Positions 1 through 9,046 of a DNA stretch of 64,000 nt are shown in pieces. The stretch is from contig CM057162.1 in NCBI GenBank assembly GCA_029962745.1, forward strand, positions 11,378,123 through 11,442,122. The letters run 5' to 3'. The position numbers were made by a program, and so were the translations under genes. The DNA is from Echinometra lucunter (Eukaryota > Echinodermata > Echinoidea > Camarodonta > Echinometridae). Below the pieces are notes generated by a model. That model was not told the origin of the DNA and searched no databases. It saw only the letters and a program-made list of their open reading frames with translations. How positions within the stretch are numbered: position 1 is the stretch's first letter; every line of letters starts with the position of its first letter.

Positions 1-94
1 ATTGGCAGTATTCTTTGGAAAATTCACCTGTTGACCGAGTTATTTTCTGTCCAGTTTGGTCTTATATTTTTTTTGACAGGAACAAATATGCAAA

Positions 95-720
95 GCTAGT
101 ACAGTCAAACCTCTCTCAGCGGCCACCTCTCTTTAGCAGCCATCACCCTATAGTGCCTATTGAAATTGGCTCCCATGGAGATATATTATGTTTTGAAGAA
201 CTTGTCTATAGCAGCCACCTATCTTTAACCCATTTGTGACAGAGGTCCACATTTTGTGGTTTGGCCTAATATCTCTTGATGCAAAGCCCTAAAAATCATA
301 CCAAATACATGAGCAGAAAGAGCACAAAATTCTACACAAACTGTGCCCATTTTGGTTGCTTCAATATTCGTTGTTTGATGCTAAAATTTTTTTAAAGGAA
401 AATAATCATTTAAATCCTTAAATTGGCAATGTGATAGAAAGTTTAAAATCAGCATTTTCCCCTGCAAATTGGCAACTTTTTGACTTCTCATCATACATTC
501 TGTCAATTTATATTTATTTCAGATACATGATGTTTTATAAGAAAAATGTAGCAATAAAAGAAAAATGTTGGTGTTGCCAACTTGAAGAATAAAAGCTGAT
601 CAAATTAGGCTTTAAATAATTCCTGTCACGAAAGGGTAAAGGCCACACATTTTGTTTCCCATGGGTGGTCACTATAGACAGGTTTCAGTGTATATTGATT
701 ATGTCGGACCGCTATGTGTA
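95..720. repeat. CTATAGACAGG-type repeat, split by a MITE
   Basis: Left part (tctctcagcggccacctctc...cttgtctatagcagccacc) and right part (gggtggtcactatagacaggtttcagtg) are the same dispersed repeat as at 49695-49865 and around 16728-17185; the MITE at 225-640 interrupts it. Class unknown. Confidence 0.55.
225..640. mobile_element. TTAA-flanked MITE, family 1
   Basis: Begins TTAA-CCCATTTGTGACAG and ends CTGTCACGAAAGGG-TAAA; inverted termini and TTAA target fit the piggyBac type. No transposase. The same body (cacatgagcagaaag... ) recurs at 40179 and, reversed, at 57858. It sits inside an older repeat (95-720). Confidence 0.8.
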
Positions 721-1003
721 CCCGTCAGACTTTTGGGTTGGAAATTTTACATTGGGGGAAAAGGTAATCGAGAGAAATACAAATGATTGAAAAGGTTTTC
801 AATTGTAAAAGGCTCTTCTGCCTTTCCACCACAAAGGATGAAAAAGAATGGTTTTGGAGATTTGATTTCACTTCAAAGTTTGTCAGATTTACTTTTAATA
901 AATTTCCCACTGATATCTGGTGTTGCTTGCATAAGATTAAGTATACAAAAGCATTTAATATCCATATGGTTACATGTTCCTCTCTCGCCCATGTACCTTA
1001 CAG

Positions 1004-1183
1004 CAACATTCCGACACCAAGAGTGAGGTCTCTCAGAGCCAGAGTGACCTTGGTACTGCCATCACCGAGACACGATCTCGACGTCGAACCATGAGCAGGA
1101 TGTCGGCGCTGACCCTCGGAGCTGGTCGTCAGAAAAGAGCCAGCGTGTCTTCTTTACCAGCATCACTACTCAACCTGGGAGAT
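1004..1183 (+). CDS. Dynein exon 1: basic Ser/Arg-rich insert
   Basis: Sixty codons, phase 0 at both ends, between an AG at 1002-1003 and a GAT|gtaaga donor. Encodes a basic, Ser/Gln/Arg-rich stretch containing TRSRRRTMSRMSAL and no recognisable fold. It runs straight into the linker sequence of exon 2, so it is probably a disordered insert within the N-terminal region. This is the least certain dynein exon, because only splice sites and frame support it. Confidence 0.6.
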
Positions 1184-4100
1184 GTAAGATCATGAAAAAT
1201 CTTCTAGTGTTTCTGGCCTAACACTTTCTATTGATTTCTGTTCAAGCCTTTTGTTTTATTGCTATAGTATATTATCGCCATAAAATGTCCTTTATGATAA
1301 TTTGTCAGTGTAATCCTTATACTTCAGAGATTTTTATTAGCGCCATTATGAGTTTTTACTCATGGATAGGTGATTCAATAAAGGACATTATCTGTAACAG
1401 GAAAGAAAAGGACAATTTGTATTCATATGTGTATTGTTTATCATACCGTAATTCTGTTTATCTTCAAGAGGACATGCACTTTTCCTAATGACTCCTGTTA
1501 ACTAGTGGATCATCTTAGTGATCACTGAGTCTGCTACAGAATAGAAACCAACTTGTGTAATGAAAATATCAATTTCTGTTTTACAGGACACTGGCCAGCT
1601 ATTCCTGCTCAAGGACACTGACCCCATCTTCACTGAGCTGGAATCCCACCAGGTAGCGCTACAGGGTATGCAGAGCAGCAGTGCAGCAGGGTCCTTCCTG
1701 GACGAAGTCACCAAGTGGCAAAAGAGGCTGCAGACCATTGAGGCTGTCCTGACGGTGTGGCTGGAGGTCCAGGAGAAATGGGTCGAACTGGAAGAGGTAA
1801 GAGGTCTTCTCATTCATTGAAAGTATAGCATTTAGTGCTGGCATTCATGTAGATTATGGTGTTAGTGTTGTTAATGTAAGTGTTGGTGTAGATGTTGATG
1901 GTGTCAGCTTTGGTGTTAGCTTCGATGTTGACATTGGTGTTGGTGTTGATTCTGTCTGCACTGTGTGTTTAGAGGTCCATGAGAAATGGGTGCACTAGAA
2001 GAGGTGAGAAATGTGCAAGTTTATTGCTAGTGGTGGTGGAGTTAGTGTATCCATTGATGAGGATAATTATCTTGATGAAGGGAGTAGGCATGAACCTTGG
2101 AGGAAGTTGCAGTACTGCTTTTCTTGTCGAAAGATAAAACCTGATGGTTGGAGCGCAATCTAAGTTCTTTCAAAGTTTCTATTGGTTCAACCACTGTGAC
2201 CTTGTCTGGCTCTAATGGGATCTTGTTTGGTAGTGATATCTCAACAGAGCATAATCAATACTTGATGGATACAAAGCTCGAGATAACTTGGTTTGAGTCT
2301 ATGGAAAATGTATGGTATCCTGAAATCAAAATGTATTCAACGGGATTACAAACTGTTAAATAGTGAAGAAAGTGAAGAGAAAGGGGAGGATGAAAGAATC
2401 TCAAGAGTAGTTAGGATTTTAACACATTTTTCATGGAATGAATTTGTGTGACATGGACGTAAGCATAGATAATTTGCCATTCTGTGGAATAGCCTCCCAA
2501 ACTCTCTGAGAAACATAGACACAATAGACAAGATTAAAGCTGCTCTTAAAACTCACTTTAATTAAAAATGTATCTCTCTTCTCTTTCTTTTCTTTTTCTC
2601 CAAACGTGCATCTACTTAGGACATACCTTTGTAATGTGTTATGGGCTATACAAAAACTGCTCATTATTATAATTAGTATTACTATTTTTTTTGCTCCCCT
2701 ACCAGGTATTCAGTGGAGCTGACGTGAGAGCATCTCTGTCCCATGAAGCCAGTCTGTTCATATCAGCTAACAGAGACTTCAGACTCCTCATGAGAGCATC
2801 AGAGAAGAATCCCAATGTCCTTCAATGCTGTCAGAGAAAAGGTAACTGCTTGTTTTTTAATGAGTTATGTATTCTTTATCAGTGAAATTTGATGTGAATC
2901 CCATTGTGCTGCCATCCTAGCCAAGCAAGTGTTCACCACGGTCTGTGAGGAAATGAAAGATATTCAAACTGATCAAGAACAACTTAAAAGAAGTAATGAA
3001 TTGAATTGGATTTTAATGTATTCAGTGGTATATGTTTATGAAAGTGGGCTGTGATCAAAGCAAAATATAAAAAATATAACTGAAATGAATGAACAAGCTG
3101 AGAAATCCTCAACTATTTCTCAAAGCTTCTGAAGGATTATTACACCTGCAAATGACAAAATATATGTGTTTACAATGATTCAGTATAAATATAGTGTGAT
3201 AGAGCAAAATTAAATGAGCAGTTGATGCCAATCGCAGAAAATTGTATGATGTCATATCAAATATAGGCCGCAGTTGAAATTTACAGTGTCTAGTCTATAG
3301 ACAAGTCGATGCAACGCGAGTAGTAAGCTATGTTTATCATGATCCTTGTTTATGTGTTTACCATCAGCTATCCTGGGCCTTCTGGAGAAGATGAACAGCA
3401 ACCTGGAGATCTGCAGACGCTCCCTCCTGCAGCATCTTGAGAGACGCAGACAGAGGTTCCCAAGATTCTACTTTCTTTCAATGGAGGATGTGCTTCATAT
3501 TGTATGCAATGGTAAGTTGAGGTCATTGTCATTGTCTAGGTCACACCATAGGTCAATGACATTGTCAAAGACAGGTGTAAGTGAGGTTTCTGTGTTGCAA
3601 GAGACATTGAGGGCGTAAGAAAAAGGTTCTGCAGGTTCTGTATTCTCTTTATTCGGGATCTGCTTTATATTGATTGCATTTGTAAGTTGAGTTCAGTTTC
3701 ATTGTCAAGGGTGCATCATAGTTCAATGACTTTGTCAAGGTTGAGGTGGTTTCAGGTTCCGGTGTTGCATAAAATCTTGAGAGGTACAGCACAGGAAGAT
3801 GTTCTCAAGTTCTTGTGGAAGATGTGCTTCAAATCATATTTAATGGTAACTTATGACCTCAGTGACATCATGAAGGTCACACTCCAGGTAAATTTGAGTA
3901 TAGATTTTAATGATAATAAGCGTTCATCGGTTGCCCCTTGCCTCTGGCACTCTTGACCAATCCAAGGTCATAACTGTGCCAACCTTGATACCTTCAAATC
4001 AAAGCTTAAAACTTATTTTTTCCTGGCAACTATGTGAGTAATATGTGACGTATTGAGGGTGCTAGGTGCCTTTGAATGTTCTGCAGACAAATGCTGCTGT

Positions 4101-6369
4101 ATAAATGCTGTTCATCATCATCATCATGGAAATGAAAGTCCAGCTGAATGTCCCTTTTGGCAAGAAATGTATGAAGCAAGGTGAAATTTGTCCATGCAAA
4201 CTACTACTATCCATCCGCGTAGCCAAGGGGGGGGGGGGTGATGGGGGCGGTCACCCCCTCCAAAACACCAACAAAAAAGAAAGAAGAAAGAAAAAAGTAG
4301 GGAAAAAAGCATGAGTGAGAAAGGAATAGGTAAGAGAATGTAAGAAGAGTGGGAGCAGATAAGGAACAATTCAAAGAAACATCGCAGCTTCCGCGCTTTG
4401 TGCAGGAGGGGGGAAACTCCCTCTCGCTGCACGCTTTCCCCTGGGAGCGCGTGAAGTGTGCTCCGTAAATGATTCGTACGCTTCGTGTGTTCACTACCGC
4501 CCCCCACCCCCCCCCCCCTCCCAAAATGAAATCTTAGCTATGCCACTGCTACTATCTTGAAAAATACCTTGAATTATTAAACGATATTTCTTTCTCTTTC
4601 AGGGTATGACCTCAACCAGGTAAACCTTTACCTTCCAAAGCTATTTGAGAACCTTGGCAGGTTGGAGTTTGAGAACGATGCCTCCGAGGCTTCAGAATGT
4701 AACTTCCAGGTGACTGGTCTGATCAGTATGCTGGGTGAAAAACTTCCACTCAAACAGGTGAGGAACCCTTCCTTTTGACTGTATGAGAATGCCAGTAGAA
4801 GGAAATTGAATGATAATGCATGTCACCCAGAATAGATCATGCAAGTGTCTATTGAATTTGAGTTTATGGGAAATGTCTGAATGATGTATTGGCGTAAATC
4901 CGGGGGGGGGGGGGGGATATATCCTCCTACTTTTTCAAGAGGGTTATGACATGTACAAATATTCTCCCACTTTTCAAGGAAGTAATGATATTTTAATTGA
5001 ACAGTTTGTAAAATTTTTGATAATCTGTCATAAATGACCATCATATTTTAGAATTTCCATTTGAAAATGCAATTAAGAATCAGAAAACTGGTTATTTTTG
5101 GCTTGCTCACTTCACTTGTTCGCATATAAAAATCAAAATATGTATAAGGGGGTCTGGTGCGGGTGGCTGAGGGTGTGTGTTTATACTTAGGTGTGAGTTC
5201 AACAGAAATAAATTGGCAAGAAAGTTGATTGCCCCCCCCCCCCTCCTCAAAGTGGATTTATGCCGGTGGATTGATGAGATGTTTCAAATGTTTATGTATG
5301 TTGTCTTTCCATAACCATTATCTCTATAGAAGTTATGAAAATGGGTCACATGATGATTATGATTTCACTTATTCTACAGGTTATATCCTGTGAGGGTCCC
5401 ATCGAGAATTGGCTTGGCAACCTCATCCCCATGATCAAGACTTCCCTGCAGCACCAACTTACCTCAGCTCTGGCCCATGAGACCATGGACTTTCAGGTCT
5501 CCTTACAGAGTTCTATGCAGTCGGAGGGTCTAGGACCTGGGCCTAGGAAGGAGAGGGAGATTCACAGTGCTGGGGCTAGGAAAGTCACGGTGGGGAAAGA
5601 TGAACGAAAAGGTAAGAGGGAGATAGAGATGGATGGATAAATAGATAGATAGATGGATAAAGAGAATGTTAGAGAGAGAGGAGAGACAGAGAGAGAGAGA
5701 GGCAGATGGAAAAAATGATCTAAGCAGTCGGTTATGCGAGAACCTGATATTAGCTATATGTTTCAAGGACAGTCATATCCCCGGTATGTAGAGTTGTAAT
5801 GATAATTTACAACAGAAACTTCCTGTTTTTTTAGTATGATTTGGAATCTTGTTTTTAAGTTATTTTCTATTAGACCAAGTGTTCTGAATTTATTAGAGTG
5901 TGTGGCATTCGGAATATGTTAGCATTCTTTTGCTTTTTGAATAGAACAAAGACCTCGAGCATCAGGATTAATTTTCAGCCATACATTTAAAAAGTGTGCT
6001 TGTGTTTGAGGACAGTTTTGTAATGATGGATATTGATGAAATCATGGCTGTTTTGTTTTTCTGAAATAGGTGGTACAGGCAGCCGCTCTGGCAGCAGGGC
6101 TGGAAGCAGGACCGGACAGAGGACCAATGCCGGCAAGAGGCCCGGTACCAGAGAATCCCAACGGGAAGGACCCCCAGAGGCCCCCAAGGAACCCCCTACC
6201 AAGTCATGGATGCTCGAACATGTGACGGAGGTGGTCTACCTAGCTATGCAGATCCAACTTGGGGACCAGGTTGAGAGAGGCTTGAAAGCAGTAGACGGTG
6301 GAGAAAAGGATTCACTGAAGGTAAGAAAGTGGGTTATTGCAAAGATGAGGATGATTGATGATGCTGATG

Positions 6370-6408
<39 letters not shown>

Positions 6409-6935
6409 GAGAGACAGAGAGAGAGTATTGGATATTTGAATATGTGACGGAGGTGGTCTACCTAGCTATGCAGATCCAACTCGGAGACCAGATGCAGAGA
6501 GGGTTGAAAGCTGTAGATGGCGGAGAGAAGGATTCACTGAAGGTAAGATAGTGGGTTATTGAAAAGATGAGGATGATTGATGATGCTGATAATGATAAGA
6601 GAGAGAGAGAGAGAGAGAGTATTGGATATTTGAATATGTGACAGAGGTGGTCTATCTAGCTATGCAGATCCAACTCGGAGACCAGATGCAGAGAGTGTTG
6701 AAAGCTGTAGATGGCGGAGAGAAGGATTCACTGAAGGTAAGGTAGTGGGTAGTCATAGAGAGAATAAAGAGGAAGAGAGGGGAAAGTGAGAGGAAGAGGG
6801 AGCAACAGAGAGAGGGAGAGAGAGAGATTATTAAAGAGAGAGAGAGATAGAGAGAGAGATAGAGAGATAGAGAGAGAGAGATTAAGAGAGAGAGAGATAG
6901 AGAGATATATATAGAGAGAGAGAGATAGAGAGATA

Positions 6936-6972
<37 letters not shown>

Positions 6973-7528
6973 TGGAACAGAATGAGAGGAATGAGAAGTG
7001 AAAAAGATACATTTGTAGCTGTGAGAGACCAAAGTAGAAGGAGGGAAGAATGGAGGGGAAAAGGAGAGATATCACAAAATAAAAAAAAGAATGAAAGATG
7101 ACAAAAAACATGAAATAAATTGTGGATAGAGATTATAAGGATAAGTGCAATAATGAAGAATAAAATTTAGCCCAAAGGAAGAGACTTTGTTCTCTCATTT
7201 TCTAATATACAGTAGATTATGGATAAATGCATTAAAATCTAAACAACGGAATTTCTTATGGTGAATGAGGTCATGTCTTGCAATACAAAACTGCTGTGTA
7301 TTGTTGACCCTAGCTACATACCTATAGGGACACAGCTACATACATATTGGAACATTAGAATAAACTGTTGTTTTGACATTTGGCTGATAGGAGTTTTGAT
7401 TTTTTTATATTTTCAGGATATGTTGACAAAGGTGAACAGCAGCATCCAATCAGCCGTAGTCATGCTGAAAGGCATTGAAGATGAGAAAGAGAAGAAGGCA
7501 AGACTGAGGAAAGAGCTGAGAAAAGAAG
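1004..7528 (+). CDS. DNHD1: DNHD1-type dynein heavy chain, linker block (gene-level, 8 exons, partial)
   Basis: Joined exons 1004-1183, 1587-1796, 2706-2841, 3368-3511, 4603-4757, 5380-5611, 6070-6320 and 7417-7528 give one continuous frame. The product matches the dynein heavy chain linker (DHC_N2), the mechanical arm that swings over the AAA ring: see WLEVQEKWVELEE, then FRLLMR, then RFPRFYFLS, which aligns with the canonical FPRFFFVS. The start of the protein lies upstream of the window. Assignment to DNHD1 rather than an axonemal DNAH is inference, from the degenerate AAA sites in the downstream block and the low-complexity inserts. Block 2 (32600-63669) continues the same protein after the gaps; about 100-150 residues around the AAA1 P-loop are missing between them by comparison with ordinary dyneins. 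Confidence 0.8.
1587..1796 (+). CDS. Dynein exon 2: linker (DHC_N2)
   Basis: Seventy codons, phase 0/0, acceptor ttttacag and donor gtaaga. The segment ending TVWLEVQEKWVELEE corresponds to the conserved W..VQ..W..LE motif of the dynein linker (canonical RWVLVQNLWIYLEAVF). A decayed copy of its last ~45 bp lies at about 1958-2003. Confidence 0.85.
1958..2003 (+). pseudogene. Decayed copy of exon 2 3' end
   Basis: The tract around gaggtccatgagaaatgggt repeats the end of exon 2 with its donor (gaagag|gtgaga), 207 bp downstream of the real donor. A one-base loss breaks the frame. Confidence 0.7.
2450..2575 (+). mobile_element. LINE 3' fragment
   Basis: Reads LWNSLPNSLRNIDTI...KAALKTHF, the usual C-terminal end of non-LTR retrotransposon reverse transcriptase, followed by a short 3' tail. 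Truncated, not functional. Confidence 0.6.
2706..2841 (+). CDS. Dynein exon 3: linker
   Basis: Starts in phase 0 (VFSGADVRASL), continuing the W..LE helix of exon 2 as in other dyneins (LE.VF..GDI). It ends in phase 1 after NVLQCCQRK, which aligns with NVVQCC of canonical chains. Acceptor ctaccag, donor gtaact. Confidence 0.88.
3368..3511 (+). CDS. Dynein exon 4: linker, FPRFYF motif
   Basis: Phase 1/1 exon. Encodes LEKMNSNLEICRRSLLQHL followed by RFPRFYFLSMEDVLHIV, a clear match to the L..CQKSL..YLE.KR..FPRFFF.S...LLEIL block of dynein linkers. Two decayed tandem copies of its 3' part follow, with donors at 3682 and 3846. Confidence 0.93.
3601..3845 (+). pseudogene. Two decayed copies of exon 4 3' end
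   Basis: Copies at 3601-3681 (donor gtaagt at 3682) and about 3768-3845 (donor gtaact at 3846) repeat the FPRFYF end of exon 4 and the start of its intron, with periods of 170 and 164 bp. Stops and substitutions make them non-coding. Confidence 0.75.
3895..4132 (+). mobile_element. LINE 3' fragment with (ATC)n tail
   Basis: Contains TFKSKLKTYFFLA, the non-LTR reverse transcriptase end, then about 100 bp of tail ending in tgctgtataaatgctgttc and a (atc)n run. Confidence 0.55.
4603..4757 (+). CDS. Dynein exon 5: linker
   Basis: Phase 1 start, phase 0 end. Encodes LNQVNLYLPKLFENLGRLEF, equivalent to the P......HL.K.F..I..L.F segment that follows FPRF in dyneins. Acceptor ctctttcag, donor gtgagg. 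Confidence 0.88.
4886..5276. repeat. GGCGTAAATCC inverted-repeat element, copy 1
   Basis: Starts ttggcgtaaatccggggg and ends ccccctcctcaaagtggatttatgcc. The same element in reverse lies at 34086-34556. It includes long G and C runs next to the termini. Confidence 0.6.
5380..5611 (+). CDS. Dynein exon 6: linker, then low-complexity insert
   Basis: Phase 0 start, phase 1 end. First half encodes VISCEGPIENWLGNLIPMIK, matching the VE.WL..L...M..TL region of linkers. The second half (from SMQSEG onward) is Gly/Lys/Arg-rich and lacks family similarity; together with the start of exon 7 it forms an insert. Confidence 0.87.
6070..6320 (+). CDS. Dynein exon 7: Gly/Ser/Arg-rich insert plus linker helix
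   Basis: Phase 1 start, phase 0 end. The N-terminal part has GSRSGSRAGSRTGQRT-type repeats and a Pro-rich stretch, likely disordered. The C-terminal part, HVTEVVYLAMQIQLGDQVER, matches the linker helix preceding AAA1. Its last ~110 bp with donor occur again at 6427-6542 and 6627-6736. The frame stays open from this exon to the second donor, see findings. Confidence 0.87.
6373..6975. repeat. (GA)n/(GATA)n tracts between exon 7 copies
   Basis: Purine microsatellites at 6373-6425, 6597-6620 and 6820-6975 separate and follow the exon 7 copies. Slippage or recombination here could have driven the copying. Confidence 0.9.
6427..6736 (+). pseudogene. Two tandem copies of exon 7 3' end, frames open
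   Basis: Copies 6427-6542 and 6627-6736 encode FEYVTEVVYLAMQIQLGDQM-type sequence nearly identical to the end of exon 7, each with donor gtaag. They lack a pyrimidine tract upstream, only (GA)n. Copy 1 is in frame with exon 7 through the intervening sequence (222 bp, multiple of three), so it could act as an exon extension. Confidence 0.8.
7417..7528 (+). CDS. Dynein exon 8: linker end
   Basis: Phase 0 start (DMLTKVNSSIQSAVVML), phase 1 end, acceptor attttcag and donor gtaaga. Ends in a charged helix rich in Lys, Glu and Arg. In ordinary dyneins the AAA1 P-loop follows within roughly 100-150 residues; here the sequence enters a gap 71 bp after the donor. Confidence 0.85.
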
Positions 7529-7599
7529 GTAAGAAATCAGTAAAGATAAAAAGTAATTTTAGTCCTTTTTGTTTACATGTATTTTCACCGTTGATGAGT

Positions 7600-8099
7600 N
7601 NNNNNNNNNNNNNNNNNNNNNNNNNNNNNNNNNNNNNNNNNNNNNNNNNNNNNNNNNNNNNNNNNNNNNNNNNNNNNNNNNNNNNNNNNNNNNNNNNNNN
7701 NNNNNNNNNNNNNNNNNNNNNNNNNNNNNNNNNNNNNNNNNNNNNNNNNNNNNNNNNNNNNNNNNNNNNNNNNNNNNNNNNNNNNNNNNNNNNNNNNNNN
7801 NNNNNNNNNNNNNNNNNNNNNNNNNNNNNNNNNNNNNNNNNNNNNNNNNNNNNNNNNNNNNNNNNNNNNNNNNNNNNNNNNNNNNNNNNNNNNNNNNNNN
7901 NNNNNNNNNNNNNNNNNNNNNNNNNNNNNNNNNNNNNNNNNNNNNNNNNNNNNNNNNNNNNNNNNNNNNNNNNNNNNNNNNNNNNNNNNNNNNNNNNNNN
8001 NNNNNNNNNNNNNNNNNNNNNNNNNNNNNNNNNNNNNNNNNNNNNNNNNNNNNNNNNNNNNNNNNNNNNNNNNNNNNNNNNNNNNNNNNNNNNNNNNNN
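7600..8099. other. Assembly gap, 500 N
   Basis: Exactly 500 unknown bases, the same length as the second gap, so this is a placeholder and not a measured distance. It separates dynein exon 8 from the contig that carries the Ig receptor. The receptor's signal-peptide exon, and possibly an extra Ig exon, may be lost here. Confidence 0.98.
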
Positions 8100-8701
8100 A
8101 AAGCAAGTCAAAGAATTATTAGGAATAACAGATCTTTCGTGAATGAAATACATATTTTTTACACTGTTATTTGTACTCCATGAAATGTTACTGTCACAAT
8201 GCTAAAATTGCTCCAAAATGTTTCAGGAGGCAAGGCAATAGAGATTGTGGTCAGTTAAAAGATCTTTATGTATAGTTTTATTTTTGTGGTATAAAACTTT
8301 GACATGCAGTTGCTGTCTTAGGCCCCCATTCAGGCTTGATTAGGAAAACTGTATAAAGAAAAAGAAGAAACAAACAAAGTTTAACATACAAACAAAAGCA
8401 GCAATGAAAGTTATTTGTAGGAAAACATGCATTTACATGTAGCTGCATTTAATAAGAGCTCATACACTTGATCGACTGTTAGAGAAACAAAAACAAAGAA
8501 AAAAAAGAAGAAAAGTGAAGTGCATATATACTTGTATTCTTTCTGATCTTTGTTAATTGTACTGCATGGAAGACTGGCAGTTTCTAGGAGCAATTTAAAG
8601 CCCTGTTGCAGAATGGGATCTTACGAAAATTAATGAAGACATCTGTGGTGTACAAGCTGTTAAGGTTGAAGTGTATTTTCTTTTCTTTTTGTACCCTGCA
8701 G

Positions 8702-9046
8702 GTGCAGATGCACAAAACGATTTGACGGTGTCAACACCAGGAAGTTTATCTGTGAGGGAAGGAGATACTGTAACGTTAGTGTGCACTTATGAACCGAAGA
8801 CACAACCAGTATACTTCGGTCTTCTTTCATGGCAAATGGGAGACGTAGTGTTAGCATCATACACATGTCTGACTTCTTGCAGCCGAACAAATGCAAATAC
8901 TGAACATTATACGCTGGACGTTGACTTAAGATTCAGTGGGAATTTAACTATTACTGGTGTTACACTTGAAGATGATAATGTATATCAGTGTTCGGCATCA
9001 ACTATTGACGGAACAAGTCAGAGTATTTCCCGCCTCATAGTAAACG
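8702..9046 (+). CDS. Receptor exon A: Ig domain 1 (V-like)
   Basis: 345 bp, phase 1/1, acceptor ccctgcag, donor gtgagg. Encodes one Ig fold: first Cys in VTLVCTYEP, Trp in LLSWQMG, second Cys in DDNVYQCSAS. Two further Cys in TCLTSC could make an extra disulfide. No in-frame Met or signal peptide precedes it, so it is an internal exon. Confidence 0.88.

Larger units (their letters stand above)
1184..7416. other. Intron survey, dynein exons 1-8
   Basis: 1-94 and 721-1003: nothing recognised. 1184-1586: nothing. 1797-2705: exon 2 copy, a degenerate gttggtgttgatg run (1855-1950), LINE fragment. 2842-3367: nothing firm. 3512-4602: exon 4 copies, LINE tail, G and C runs. 4758-5379: GGCGTAAATCC element. 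5612-6069: GATA/GA run at 5640-5702, otherwise nothing. 6321-7416: exon 7 copies, GA tracts, then 6976-7416 with nothing recognised. Confidence 0.6.

Noticed and set aside
2921..2990. Possible dynein exon reading AKQVFTTVCEEMKDIQTDQE after a ctag acceptor
   Set aside because: No GT donor follows, and exon 3 (QCCQRK) joins exon 4 (AILGLLEKMN) directly as in other dyneins, so nothing is missing here.
4124..4524. Two minus-strand open frames over 100 codons
   Set aside because: They run through G/C homopolymers and repeat sequence; no splice sites or family match.
6652..7111. Long minus-strand open frames rich in Ser and Leu
   Set aside because: They are translations of the (GA)n microsatellites and have no coding character.
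7258..8153. Open frames crossing the gap
   Set aside because: Mostly unknown bases; only 7417-7528 is a real exon.
8671..8701. Hydrophobic VYFLFFLYPA upstream of receptor exon A as a signal peptide
   Set aside because: It begins with GTG, has no in-frame ATG, and is the pyrimidine tract of a good acceptor (ccctgcag).
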